Assembly (NCBI GenBank): GCA_905210435.1
Contig: CAJLWO010000007.1
Coordinates: 8,909 to 72,908 of the forward strand
DNA length: 64,000 nt
DNA from: an uncultured Bacteroidales bacterium
GTDB lineage: Bacteria > Bacteroidota > Bacteroidia > Bacteroidales > Muribaculaceae
Reading direction: 5' to 3'
Shown here: piece after piece, positions 9,285 through 18,495 of the stretch
How positions within the stretch are numbered: position 1 is the stretch's first letter
How the letters are laid out: each line of letters starts with the position of its first letter
The notes under the pieces: generated by a model
Database searches by the model: none
Seen by the model: only the letters and a program-made list of their open reading frames with translations
Told to the model about the DNA's origin: nothing
Position numbers and translations under genes: made by a program

Positions 9285-10730
9285 TTATTTTTTGTTCTCG
9301 AATGTTTTTTGCAACTGATTGTTCTCTCGGAGATAGTTGATTACCGAGAAAAGGACTCCGTTGATGAACTGACCGCTACGTGGCGAACTATAATAATTGG
9401 CAATCTCTATATATTCATTCAGTGTCACGGGCACGGGTATTGCCGGGAAGTTGAGAAGTTCGGTTATGGCCGCGGTAAGTATCACGATGTCCATCAGTGC
9501 GATGCGTTCGGTATCCCATTGTGACTCATTGATGAATTTGTCGATCAGTTCACGGTAGTAATCGGCATTATTTATTGCGTTGACAAATAATGTTTCTCCA
9601 AAGACTGCATCTTCTTCATCCTTGAACATCGGCATAAGTTCGAGTCTATGATTGTTGTAGGTGGCAGTACGGCGCAGTGTTTTCAACACGAATGTGCCTA
9701 CTATGCTGATGTCGTCATTCCAATATACCGACCGGCTTTCAAGCGCTTCAGCCAATGCGTCTGAAGGCAATATTATATCTTTAAACAGATTGCGCCAAAA
9801 TTCACAGTCGCCCTGGAAGTCAGTACCCTTTTTTGACATATAATCATTGTATATGTCGCTTTGGAGGATATTGTCAAGAAGTTCCTTTATCAGATAATAG
9901 TCATTGTCCCAGGTGAACGGATTTTCTTTAAGATAAGCATTGAGCGACTCTGACTCACTTATCTCTCCGATTAGTTTGTTGTCGATAAATTTGAGATTGG
10001 GATTCAGGTCATCGGCCGTAGGCAGATATTTGTCTTTGGCGGTTTCAATCTGATCTTCACGAAGGCGGGTTATATCCTTTGGCAGAAGCAGAAGCCCGGC
10101 ATATAATTTGTAAGCCTGCTCAAGCGATTCCTGAAGACTGCGTCGTGAGTTGACAATCGCGGATTTTACATCATAAAAATTGCGCAAAGTGGCGATTGCC
10201 ATCTGTATGCCCGTCTCATATCCTGCAATAGTAAAATCTTCGTTTCTACGGGCCGCTTCAATGAATTTTTCGTCTTTAAGTAATATTGACTCCAATATGA
10301 GAGTCCAGAAATCGACATCTTCGCCGAGGGTTTTCTTGCGTTTCTTCGAGTAATCTTTGGCTGCTGACGAATCACATATCTCCTCGAGAAGATAGTTTAT
10401 GCAATCGGCATATTGTGATAAATCGCGGTTGTACTTTATCGTCAGTTCCTGCAATTCGGAGTTTGAGGCCAGCGAAGATGTCATCTTGGCAGTGTGAATT
10501 GCAGGCAAAAGCTGTGCTGCCGGGGGATTTGGAATCACATCTTTAGGCGAAATTTTGCGTCCGGAAAGCTTCAGTATCAGCAATAAAGTGTCAAGGTACA
10601 TGGCGTAGGCGAATTTGCTGTCGCGGGTTTTCTTTGACGGTGCCTCCTGAATGCGGAAATCGCTACGGGTCAGCATAAAGCTGTATAGCATTTGTATAAC
10701 CTTAATGCGGATTAGAATGCGATTAATCAT
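9285..10730 (-). CDS. nusB: Transcription antitermination factor NusB, long Bacteroidota form
   Basis: The 481-residue protein ends in a NusB domain at about residues 340-470, recognisable in the ERIALMDIVIL and LNEYIEIANYYSS segments, which binds boxA RNA with NusE in rRNA antitermination. Classical NusB has only about 140 residues. Here some 330 extra residues precede the domain and begin with a short piece that itself resembles the NusB start (NRILIRIKVIQMLYSF). This two-part form is usual in Bacteroidales, and the function of the insert is not known to me. The yajC gene lies downstream, as expected. Confidence 0.9.
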   Translation of the reverse strand: MINRILIRIKVIQMLYSFMLTRSDFRIQEAPSKKTRDSKFAYAMYLDTLLLILKLSGRKISPKDVIPNPPAAQLLPAIHTAKMTSSLASNSELQELTIKYNRDLSQYADCINYLLEEICDSSAAKDYSKKRKKTLGEDVDFWTLILESILLKDEKFIEAARRNEDFTIAGYETGIQMAIATLRNFYDVKSAIVNSRRSLQESLEQAYKLYAGLLLLPKDITRLREDQIETAKDKYLPTADDLNPNLKFIDNKLIGEISESESLNAYLKENPFTWDNDYYLIKELLDNILQSDIYNDYMSKKGTDFQGDCEFWRNLFKDIILPSDALAEALESRSVYWNDDISIVGTFVLKTLRRTATYNNHRLELMPMFKDEEDAVFGETLFVNAINNADYYRELIDKFINESQWDTERIALMDIVILTAAITELLNFPAIPVPVTLNEYIEIANYYSSPRSGQFINGVLFSVINYLRENNQLQKTFENKK

Positions 10731-10763
10731 GAGTCTTTTAATGTACTATTTTAATTTATAGCG

Positions 10764-10771
10764 CAAAGTTA
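10764..10771 (-). promoter_or_regulatory. -7 promoter box for nusB
   Basis: The minus strand reads TAACTTTG, an exact TAnnTTTG match, 33 bases upstream of the nusB ATG. No clear -33 TTTG is seen. Confidence 0.55.
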
Positions 10772-10865
10772 CAACATTTCATTGAAATTTTTGACATTTT
10801 TAATAATTAAGTTAATTGACAAAATTTTCGCCGAATGTCGCTTTTATGTCCAATATAATGATTTC

Positions 10866-10899
10866 AAGAGGTTTTATGATCTGTACCATAAAACCTCTT
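10866..10899 (-). terminator. Terminator after thiL
   Basis: A perfect 13-bp inverted repeat (AAGAGGTTTTATG at 10866-10878 and its complement at 10887-10899) with an 8-base loop lies 26 bases past the thiL stop. The stem itself contributes T residues at its 3' end. Confidence 0.7.
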
Positions 10900-10925
10900 T
10901 TGTGAGTTGCCGGAATTGTCCTACC

Positions 10926-11957
10926 CTATTTCAACGGGTTCCATCCCTGGGCGCTGATAGGTATTTCCGTGCCGTCGCGCGTTATCATCGCACAGCCGAG
11001 CGACTGGTCGGTTATGTGGCCTATGACCTTTATTCCCGGAAGTGATTTTATCTTTTCGTGGCAGTGGAGTGGTACGGTGAACAGAAGTTCGTAATCCTCG
11101 CCTCCGTTCATGGCCGCGGTGACGAGGTTCATATTAAGTTCCTCGGCCATTATTGCGGTCTGGTAGTCTATCGGTATTCTGTCCTCATATATTCTGCAAC
11201 CTGTTCCCGATGCTTTGCAAATGTGGAGAAGTTCTGATGATAGTCCGTCGGAAATATCCATCATTGCAGTAGGCAATATGTCTGCTTTGGCAAGCTCTTC
11301 GATGACATCTTTTCGGGCCTCCGGTTTAAGCTGTCGCTCTACGAGATATTCCTTGCCTTGAAATGAAGGCATAAAATCTTTTTGCCCGGCAGATGCGACT
11401 TTTTCTCTTTCGAGGAGTTGCAGCCCCATATATGCCGCCCCGAGGTCTCCCGACACGCAGATCAGGTCGGTGTCATGTGCGCCGTCACGATATACAATTC
11501 TGTCTTTTGGCGCGTCGCCTATACATGTGATGGAGATGACCAGACCCGAACGTGAAGTAGTGGTATCTCCGCCTACGAGATCTACACCGTAGATTTCGCA
11601 GGCAAGTCTGATGCCTGAGTAGAGTGCTTCCATGTGCTCTACGGTGAATCGTTTTGAGATGCCAAGCGACACGGTAATCTGCCTCGGTATGGCGTTCATG
11701 GCGTACAGATCGGAGAAGTTCACTATTGCCGACTTGTATCCAAGATGCTTAAGAGGCACGTACGTCAAGTCAAAATGAACGCCCTCAATCAATAAATCGG
11801 TACTTACCAGTACTTCGGTATCTTTGTAATCCAATACCGCGCAGTCATCACCGATACCTTTTATTGTCGATGCGTTTTTTATCTCAATTCCTTCGGTCAG
11901 ATGATCTATTAACCCGAATTCTCCCAAGGTGGATATTTCAGTCTGCTTTTCGTCCAT
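10926..11957 (-). CDS. thiL: Thiamine-monophosphate kinase
   Basis: ThiL phosphorylates thiamine monophosphate to thiamine pyrophosphate. The 343-residue product has the AIR-synthase-like fold with the N-terminal GDDCAVL metal-binding segment, the GGDTT motif near residue 123, MDISDGLSSEL in the middle and the C-terminal GGEDYELLF signature. No other thiamine gene is in the window. Hairpins on both sides separate it from nusB and from the purine nucleoside phosphorylase, so it looks monocistronic. Confidence 0.95.
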   Translation of the reverse strand: MDEKQTEISTLGEFGLIDHLTEGIEIKNASTIKGIGDDCAVLDYKDTEVLVSTDLLIEGVHFDLTYVPLKHLGYKSAIVNFSDLYAMNAIPRQITVSLGISKRFTVEHMEALYSGIRLACEIYGVDLVGGDTTTSRSGLVISITCIGDAPKDRIVYRDGAHDTDLICVSGDLGAAYMGLQLLEREKVASAGQKDFMPSFQGKEYLVERQLKPEARKDVIEELAKADILPTAMMDISDGLSSELLHICKASGTGCRIYEDRIPIDYQTAIMAEELNMNLVTAAMNGGEDYELLFTVPLHCHEKIKSLPGIKVIGHITDQSLGCAMITRDGTEIPISAQGWNPLK

Positions 11958-11980
11958 TATGTAATATGCTTATTTAATAA

Positions 11981-12006
11981 CAGGAAAGCGTTTTGGCGCT
12001 TTCCTG
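11981..12006 (-). terminator. Terminator after the purine nucleoside phosphorylase gene
   Basis: The perfect 10-bp arms CAGGAAAGCG (11981-11990) and CGCTTTCCTG (11997-12006) have a 6-base loop and lie 33 bases past the stop. The following minus-strand bases (TTATTAAAT) are AT-rich but not a clean T-run. Confidence 0.65.
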
Positions 12007-12039
12007 TCAGTTCATGATTATTTGGCTGATGCCGGATGA

Positions 12040-12852
12040 TTATAATTTCTCGATGATGCCTTTGATGAGTTCGACCATTTTAGGCTCGGCTTTCTGTGCG
12101 GCAAGTTGCACTTCTTCGTGAGATGGAACTTCTGTTATGTCTTTTCCGCCGAGATCGGTTATTACCGATATGCCGTAAACTTCCATTCCGGCATGATTGG
12201 CCACGATAACCTCGGGAACTGTCGACATGCCTACAGCATCGCCTCCAATGATACGGAAATATTCATATTCGGCAGGTGTCTCGAATGTCGGTCCGGGAGT
12301 GCCTACATATACTCCGTGCATCAGCGGTATGTTCTTTTCGGCAGCGATATCATCGGCCAGTTTGATCAAGCGGTGGCTGTAGGCTTCGGTCATGGCCGGG
12401 AATCTCGGTCCGAGTTCGTTGTAGTTCTTGCCGCGCAACGGATTTTCAGGGAATAGGTTGATATGGTCGGTAATTGTCATTATACATCCTACCTGGAATT
12501 CCTTGTTCATGCCTCCGGCTGCGTTGGATACAAACAGAGTCTCTACTCCGAGAGCCTTGAACACTCTCACGGGGAATGTCACCTGCTTCATGTCGTATCC
12601 TTCATAATAATGGAATCGGCCTTGCATGGCGATTACACGTTTGCCTCCGAGTGTGCCTATTATCAAATTGCCGCTGTGTCCTTCCACTGTGGATACGGGG
12701 AAATTCGGAATTTCGGTGTACGGAATTATTACCTGGTCTTCGATGTGATTACGCAGGCCTCCTAATCCGGTGCCGAGAATTATAGCGATGCGGGGCATGT
12801 CGGCCACGCGTGTGCGAAGATAGTTCGCAGTCTGATTAATCTGTTCTATCAT
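12040..12852 (-). CDS. Purine nucleoside phosphorylase
   Basis: The 270-residue enzyme cleaves purine (deoxy)ribonucleosides with phosphate for salvage. It belongs to the trimeric class (PunA/human PNP type). Visible family segments are ILGTGLGGL, the phosphate-contacting VEGHSGNL, MQGRFHYYEGYD, the SNAAGGMN loop and the GMSTVPEV segment; the purine-site residue region follows as VITDLGGKD. Its length is normal. It lies 114 bases downstream of lpxK on the same strand, possibly sharing its transcript. Confidence 0.93.
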   Translation of the reverse strand: MIEQINQTANYLRTRVADMPRIAIILGTGLGGLRNHIEDQVIIPYTEIPNFPVSTVEGHSGNLIIGTLGGKRVIAMQGRFHYYEGYDMKQVTFPVRVFKALGVETLFVSNAAGGMNKEFQVGCIMTITDHINLFPENPLRGKNYNELGPRFPAMTEAYSHRLIKLADDIAAEKNIPLMHGVYVGTPGPTFETPAEYEYFRIIGGDAVGMSTVPEVIVANHAGMEVYGISVITDLGGKDITEVPSHEEVQLAAQKAEPKMVELIKGIIEKL

Positions 12853-12966
12853 GGTTATTCTTAAAAAAGTGAATTAAATGATATAGTTAAAACGTTAATG
12901 TGTAGAGTAATGTTTTGCGATGTCTCGACAATATCGTATAGAGCTTGCATAAATGACAGGCATCCC

Positions 12967-14061
12967 CTATCGGTTCTGAATCTTCTCCGAGATTATTTTT
13001 TTTAATTCGTAATCGAATTTTTCCGGACGTATATTGTCGAATTCCACGACAATAGGCTGATAGAAGATTACCGATTTTAGCTGTTGGGGAAAATACGGAT
13101 TGTTGGCAAGCCTTACCGCATCTTTTTCTGTAGTTAGGATTATCTTGTGATTTCCTTCCATCTCATTATAGCGCCGCTCTATCTCCTGTATATCCTTGCG
13201 TGTGAAGTTGTGATGGTCAGGGAACACCTTTATCTTCACTTTGGGAGGATTGCGTTTAATCATTTTGACAAGCGGTTTCGGATTGGCGATACCTGACACT
13301 AACAGTACGGCATCGTTCTGGTCCATCCACTGCAGTGTGGGTATATTTATAGCCTGTTCGGGAAATACCGGTTTAAGGGAAGGATACGTATACCGTGAGA
13401 AAAACAGTTTCTGATATGGACACAATTCCAGATTATTGTCAAAAATACGGTATTCCAACGGCTTGATTCGCTCAGGACACTTGGTTATCACGACGAAATC
13501 GGCTCGATAGATTGATTTGTGCGATTCCCGCAGGCGTCCCAGCGGAAGCAATTCGTCCATGAATATCGGCCTGTTGAATTCTGTGAGCACTATGGATACG
13601 GTCGGCTTGACATATCTGTGCTGAAATGCGTCGTCAAGCACAATGAGGTTGATTTCCGGATCGATACGCAGCAGTTCCTCTATCCCTTCGCATCTGTTCT
13701 CACATACCGCTACCGAAACTTCTCTGCCGAATTTTTGAAAAATCTGGTAGGGCTCGTCACCGAGATCTAACGGCGTGGAACGTGATGTGGCAAGTACAAA
13801 CCCTTTGGTCTTGCGTTTGTATCCACGGCTAATTACCCCGATATGGTAGTTGTATTTCAGGAGATTGATTACGTATTCGGTATGCGGAGTTTTACCGGTC
13901 CCGCCTGCCGCGATGTTGCCAACGACAATTATCGGCACGTCAAATCTGCGTTGTTTCAGTATGTGCCATTTGAACATAATATTCCTTATACCTACCCCGA
14001 GCCCATAAAGCTTTGATAATGGGAGCAGTATAAAGTTTGATATTATTTTGTTGGCGGCCAT
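12967..14061 (-). CDS. lpxK: Tetraacyldisaccharide 4'-kinase
   Basis: LpxK phosphorylates the 4'-position of the lipid A disaccharide at the inner membrane, so the cell makes lipopolysaccharide. The 364-residue product has an N-terminal membrane-associated helix (about residues 8-25), then the P-loop GNIAAGGTGKTP at about residues 49-59, the RGYKRK segment and the DDAFQHRYV motif holding the catalytic Asp pair. It is slightly longer than E. coli LpxK (328 residues). A promoter box with the expected spacing lies 52 bases upstream. Confidence 0.95.
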   Translation of the reverse strand: MAANKIISNFILLPLSKLYGLGVGIRNIMFKWHILKQRRFDVPIIVVGNIAAGGTGKTPHTEYVINLLKYNYHIGVISRGYKRKTKGFVLATSRSTPLDLGDEPYQIFQKFGREVSVAVCENRCEGIEELLRIDPEINLIVLDDAFQHRYVKPTVSIVLTEFNRPIFMDELLPLGRLRESHKSIYRADFVVITKCPERIKPLEYRIFDNNLELCPYQKLFFSRYTYPSLKPVFPEQAINIPTLQWMDQNDAVLLVSGIANPKPLVKMIKRNPPKVKIKVFPDHHNFTRKDIQEIERRYNEMEGNHKIILTTEKDAVRLANNPYFPQQLKSVIFYQPIVVEFDNIRPEKFDYELKKIISEKIQNR

Positions 14062-14112
14062 GCTGTTTATACTTGTTGAGAAACGTGCTTTATTGTCTTG
14101 CGAAATTATTTA

Positions 14113-14144
14113 CAAAGATAATCGTTTGGAGTGTCGTTTTCAAG
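14113..14144 (-). promoter_or_regulatory. Promoter for lpxK
   Basis: The minus strand has TATCTTTG (14120-14113), an exact -7 match, preceded 20 bases upstream by CTTG (14144-14141), close to the -33 TTTG. Confidence 0.6.
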
Positions 14145-14234
14145 TAATTATTAGATTTTTTTGTAGGAGGGCGCCATTATACTATCCTTTTTAACAAAAC
14201 TTTCGGTTTATTGCATTTATATTGCCGACGCATG

Positions 14235-17200
14235 TCAGAAAGTGAAATGGAGTGCGACCCGCAGTCCGCTTTTGTCTACTCCCGGGGTATTCCTGTATGA
14301 CAATCTCCACACATAGTCTATACGGAGCACTCTGAATATATTGTCAATGCCGGCTGATATTTCCATATATGGAGTCGATGTCATCTTTACCGGATTGGCA
14401 TCAATCGGAAATTGAGGCAACCATTTGTTGTGCTGGGGATTATTTTTGTCGCTTAGATGGCCCCACACGCCGCGGAATGCGAACACTTCGCGCAGTTTTA
14501 GTCTTTTCAGATACGGGATATAATTGAATATGGCACCGTTCGCCCAATATGTCATATCAAACACAGCGTATGAGTCAGTAATGAATTCCATCGGCGACAT
14601 GAGCGCGAAACTTTCTGGCTGTATGGTATAGGAGAGGTTGGCGTTAGGTATAAGCAGAGCCGTAAATGGCGACGTGCTCCATACATGCCCTCCTTTGACC
14701 ATCGCATCGATATATCCGAATGCCGACAGCCAGAAGCGTTTCTGAAAGCTCAGCTCGGTCTTATTGACCGTATATCTGGAGCTGCCCGATTTCCCGCCCG
14801 GTGCATACGTGTGTGAAATCTGAAAGATTGGCGCGTCCAGATTGACGGGGATGCGGTGGCTCTTTGTCTGCATGAATTTTTCGCCGGGAGCATACCGTAG
14901 CGTCAGTGTAAAAGGCGTGAAATCCAAATGGCTCAACATGCTTCCGTCACTGAAACGGAAAGGAATATAGCTGGTCGCTTCCTGCCGTATATGCGATGCC
15001 GACGCGCTGACTGAAAAATTGTTGTCAAGTTCAAGCGTATATTCAAGTGCAGTCGACCGCTGATATATCATCAGCGTATCCTTCATACGCTTGAGTGAAA
15101 GGAATATATTGTCAGGATTCGTAAATGCATAATCCTGACCTACTGCCTCGGTGTCATATTTGTGCTTTAACCGCACGGAATGTACCGGGAACTCTCGTGC
15201 ATGCCGTTTTTTCTCATTGAACGAATACTCTATTTCGCCGGAATACTTCCATTTGTGGTCTTCGGTACCGTATGCCACATACCCCCTGCTGAACCAATGT
15301 TTGCTGAGGTTGGCGGTCGTGACACCGCCGATACGGAAACGCGTACCTTCCACATCATTGAAACTTACCAATGTGTTTACCGGGCCGAGTTCCACTTTGT
15401 CTTTTTTGCCAACCGGAACATAACCGGACACCAGTATGCCTACAGCTCGTTCCACCCACTTATATAGCGATACCGACCTCAGGTCGGCAATCATCGAGCC
15501 GATTTCACGCTCGGAAACACTTGGCCCGTCTCCCCTGCGCTGCTCCCAGAATGTGTCATCTTTCAGAAAGGCATCGGCTGAGGCATATGTCGTGCCAAGA
15601 CGGTTGTATAATTCCGGTCTGTCCGGCTCATCAAAATTGTGTCCGCGATATGTAGTATATTTCTGCGCATAAAGTCCCTGCGTATTGGGTATGACTTCAA
15701 ATTCAACAGTGAGAATATCGGATGTCTTGAGTCGTGTTCCGTCGGCAAGACGTTCGAATGTCTGGTCTATGTGTAGAGATTTAACAAAGTTTACATTTGC
15801 TTTCGGCGACAGTGACATCGATGCATGACGTATGAACATCGTAGGGTCGTGGAGAGCTACGGTAAGACGTCCGACAAACCCGAAAGTCGCATTGTTGCGA
15901 GGAACAAAGCTTACTATGACGCAACTGTCGTTATTGACAACGATGGTGTCGGAAAGATAATATTTGTAGAAATCAGGACCGATTTTTGACAAAGGACTTA
16001 CAAAGCGGTTTGTGAGCAATGTGATGTCGTTGCTGTACAAGTCTATTTCGCGGAAAAAATCCTCGAGTACGGTCTGAATGGCTTCTTGATTTGATATGTC
16101 ATCCAGTCCCTTTCGGCGCAGACCGGTTATGAATTCTCTTGTAGCTCGCGGATTTTTCCGGTTGTAGATATTGGATACCTTCTCTTTTATACTCAGCGGC
16201 AGAATCGGCTTCTTTGTGACATCGGATGTGTCGACATACTCATTGAGAAACTGGAATTTCTTCAACAGGCCGCCGTTTGAGCCGATAGAGTCGGTAATGT
16301 CATTGAGCGCTATTGTAATGCGTTCGTAGCGCTCAAAGTTATAATTGTCCTTACGTAGAGGGTCGCCTAATTCGGCATTCTTCCGTATACGGCTTACGAA
16401 ATCGACTGCCGGATTATTTTTCTTTGAATAGTGCTCTTTGCCCGGTTTTACTATTACTTCTTCCAGATTGACTACTTTGGCAAGGGTGTCAGGAATAGCT
16501 GTGACGGCAGGAACCGCGCCCGAAACCGATGATACACACCAAATTAATAACCAGGAGTATAGGATGCGTAATATGGCATTTTTCCCCGATTTATTTTTGT
16601 CGGCAGCAGTCGCTTCATTTTTATCGCGATTATCCATGCTGTGAGCGGAAGACGCACTCCGTATCATATCGCGAGTGCCGCCATTCGCATTTATAGAGTC
16701 TATTATGGACATAAGCCGCCGGCGTTTTTCGCGATTGCCCGGTATGGAAAACAGATTTTGCTGCACGGCGTTTCTGCTTACGATCTCATTGACCGTGACG
16801 CCTGCCCGTCGATAGGCATATCCCGGACGGAATAGCGTATCGACGGCTTTGACCGCAGCCGAAGTGATGGCCAATGTATCGTCGGTCGCTTCGTCAAGCT
16901 GGATTGTGGTGCTCCCGAAATGTTGCGGCAACTCCGGACGGAATGAATTGGTCTGTATGAATACCGAGACCGATTTCGCGCATCCGCCCTGTTCTCTCAG
17001 ACGCCTCCCTACTTTGTCACAGTAGTGAGCGATTGCTTCCTTAAGTTCTTCGGGGTCATCGATTGATTTCTTGTAGCTCCGCGATGTGCAAATCTGCTTG
17101 TTGAGCGGTTCGGCCGTTTCATGGTCGATACAGGCTTCGCCATTGAGCTCGCGCCAGCAGCGCTCTCCCATGATATTGATTATTTGGCGTACTTTTGATA

Positions 17201-17825
17201 GCGGCAGGTCTGCGAAATCGAGAGCGGTATTTATATTATACTGACGCAATTTTTTTCCAAGTCTGCGCGCTATTCCCCATACTTCATCAATTCCTGTCAA
17301 CGCCAGTGCCTTACGGCGTTTCTCCTCATTGTCGATAATGCACACACCGCGATAAGCCGGATATTTTTTTGCAAACCGTGCTGCAATCTTGGCCAAAGTT
17401 TTTGTGGAAGCGATACCGAGCGATGTCGGAATGCCGACATCACGACGTACTTTAGTGACTATCTTATGCCCCGTTTCATTGAGCGATTCTGCTTCCCAAC
17501 GCGACATATCGAGGAAAGCCTCATCAATGGAATATATCTCCATCTCCGGGACGATTGACCCTATGGTTGCCATGACGCGCGATGAAATATTCCCGTACAT
17601 GCGATGATTTCCCGATATAGTGGCGACATTATATCTTCTGATAATCTGTCGGAGCTGGTATATCGGAAGTCCCCTCTTGATACCGAGAGCCTTGGCTTCG
17701 TTGGACATCGCGACTGCACAACCATCGTTATTCGACATCACTACAACCGGTTTTCCGGCCAGTTCGGGCCGGAAAAGACGCTCGCATGAGACAAAAAAGT
17801 TATTGCAATCAATCAATCCAATCAT
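14235..17825 (-). CDS. umuC: UmuC-type Y-family polymerase fused in frame to DUF5686 outer-membrane protein
   Basis: This open frame encodes 1,196 residues without a stop. Residues 1 to about 390 are a Y-family DNA polymerase like UmuC, with Asp6 in LIDCNNFF, Asp101-Glu102 in SIDEAFLD, and thumb and little-finger regions present. The usual UmuC tail (about 25 residues with a YTT motif) is missing. From about residue 397 the frame becomes a DUF5686 protein: a basic start (Met397, ATG at 16637), a hydrophobic signal-like stretch (ILYSWLLIWCVSSVSGA), the EEVIVKPGKEHYSKK segment, and a C-terminal half of alternating beta strands ending ALHFTF, as in outer-membrane barrels. The N-terminal carboxypeptidase-regulatory-like domain common in this family is absent. 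Translation may restart at Met397 to give an 800-residue exported protein. A lost umuC stop (deletion or sequencing error) is the simplest origin. Confidence 0.85.
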   Translation of the reverse strand: MIGLIDCNNFFVSCERLFRPELAGKPVVVMSNNDGCAVAMSNEAKALGIKRGLPIYQLRQIIRRYNVATISGNHRMYGNISSRVMATIGSIVPEMEIYSIDEAFLDMSRWEAESLNETGHKIVTKVRRDVGIPTSLGIASTKTLAKIAARFAKKYPAYRGVCIIDNEEKRRKALALTGIDEVWGIARRLGKKLRQYNINTALDFADLPLSKVRQIINIMGERCWRELNGEACIDHETAEPLNKQICTSRSYKKSIDDPEELKEAIAHYCDKVGRRLREQGGCAKSVSVFIQTNSFRPELPQHFGSTTIQLDEATDDTLAITSAAVKAVDTLFRPGYAYRRAGVTVNEIVSRNAVQQNLFSIPGNREKRRRLMSIIDSINANGGTRDMIRSASSAHSMDNRDKNEATAADKNKSGKNAILRILYSWLLIWCVSSVSGAVPAVTAIPDTLAKVVNLEEVIVKPGKEHYSKKNNPAVDFVSRIRKNAELGDPLRKDNYNFERYERITIALNDITDSIGSNGGLLKKFQFLNEYVDTSDVTKKPILPLSIKEKVSNIYNRKNPRATREFITGLRRKGLDDISNQEAIQTVLEDFFREIDLYSNDITLLTNRFVSPLSKIGPDFYKYYLSDTIVVNNDSCVIVSFVPRNNATFGFVGRLTVALHDPTMFIRHASMSLSPKANVNFVKSLHIDQTFERLADGTRLKTSDILTVEFEVIPNTQGLYAQKYTTYRGHNFDEPDRPELYNRLGTTYASADAFLKDDTFWEQRRGDGPSVSEREIGSMIADLRSVSLYKWVERAVGILVSGYVPVGKKDKVELGPVNTLVSFNDVEGTRFRIGGVTTANLSKHWFSRGYVAYGTEDHKWKYSGEIEYSFNEKKRHAREFPVHSVRLKHKYDTEAVGQDYAFTNPDNIFLSLKRMKDTLMIYQRSTALEYTLELDNNFSVSASASHIRQEATSYIPFRFSDGSMLSHLDFTPFTLTLRYAPGEKFMQTKSHRIPVNLDAPIFQISHTYAPGGKSGSSRYTVNKTELSFQKRFWLSAFGYIDAMVKGGHVWSTSPFTALLIPNANLSYTIQPESFALMSPMEFITDSYAVFDMTYWANGAIFNYIPYLKRLKLREVFAFRGVWGHLSDKNNPQHNKWLPQFPIDANPVKMTSTPYMEISAGIDNIFRVLRIDYVWRLSYRNTPGVDKSGLRVALHFTF

Positions 17826-17893
17826 CGGTTATCGTATTATTTGCGTTTCAATCATACCGGTTCATGCCGTTTTCGCTACGGCACGCAGTTTGG

Positions 17894-18346
17894 TTAACGG
17901 TGGCGATATTTCCTTTTGATGACATAGGTGACCACACCCCAGATTTCAAAACGGTTGTCTGCGGTTATCATTATCGGGTCGAAAGTCTCATTCGCCGGTA
18001 TCAGCCATACCCTGTCAGGCTCGATTTTTATACGTTTGAGAGTGAATTCTCCATCGACGCAACATACAGCCAAATCGCCGTCGGCAGGTTCGATAGCCCT
18101 GTCGATTACAATTAAATCACCGTTATCTATGCCTTCGTCTATCATTGAATCGCCGTTCACGCAGCCGTAAAAAGTGGCTGCGGGGTGACGTACTACCTCC
18201 ATATTGAGGTCTATTGTTTCAGAGATATAATCCTGGGCAGGCGATGGAAAACCGGCCTGTATGCCGTGGTCGGCATAGGGAAGCGACAAGCGGCTGGATG
18301 AATCGGCCCGCGAAATTTCGATGACTGAGGTTGGCGACGGTTTCAT
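17894..18346 (-). CDS. umuD: UmuD-like S24 self-cleaving protein
   Basis: The 150-residue protein is a LexA-like S24 peptidase that cuts itself when RecA filaments form, activating its partner polymerase. The cleavage pair is Ala31-Gly32, the nucleophile is Ser67 in NGDSMID and the general base is Lys104 in GEFTLKRI. It has no DNA-binding domain, which separates UmuD from LexA. It lies 68 bases upstream of the UmuC frame on the same strand, giving the classical umuDC order. A near-palindrome 26-40 bases upstream of its ATG may be the damage-response operator. Confidence 0.93.
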   Translation of the reverse strand: MKPSPTSVIEISRADSSSRLSLPYADHGIQAGFPSPAQDYISETIDLNMEVVRHPAATFYGCVNGDSMIDEGIDNGDLIVIDRAIEPADGDLAVCCVDGEFTLKRIKIEPDRVWLIPANETFDPIMITADNRFEIWGVVTYVIKRKYRHR

Positions 18347-18371
18347 TTATGTGTTGTGATTGTGGAATATG

Positions 18372-18386
18372 ATGAAAACTTGTCAT
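18372..18386 (-). promoter_or_regulatory. Near-palindrome upstream of umuD (candidate SOS operator)
   Basis: The 15 bases ATGAAAACTTGTCAT (plus strand) are symmetric about the central C except for one pair. They lie 26-40 bases before the umuD ATG, where a LexA-type operator would act. The half-site does not match the E. coli or Bacillus SOS box, and I know no fixed Bacteroidales consensus, so this is inference from symmetry and position. Confidence 0.35.
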
Positions 18387-18389
18387 AAA

Positions 18390-18424
18390 AATAGTTGTCG
18401 AGGATTTAACGCCCGACAACTATT
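18390..18424 (-). terminator. Terminator after proS
   Basis: The perfect 11-bp arms AATAGTTGTCG (18390-18400) and CGACAACTATT (18414-18424) are followed on the minus strand by a T-run (TTTTTATG). They lie about 70 bases past the proS stop and just upstream of umuD. Confidence 0.8.
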
Positions 18425-18495
18425 AAAGGTTTATTATCATATATCAAAATATTGCCTGATAAAATATGATAAATGATAAGATGGAATCTACGCCG

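Noticed and set aside
18434..18472. Inverted repeat TTATCATAT ... ATATGATAA near proS end
   Set aside because: Very AT-rich 9-base arms occur easily by chance and have no clear position relative to a promoter.
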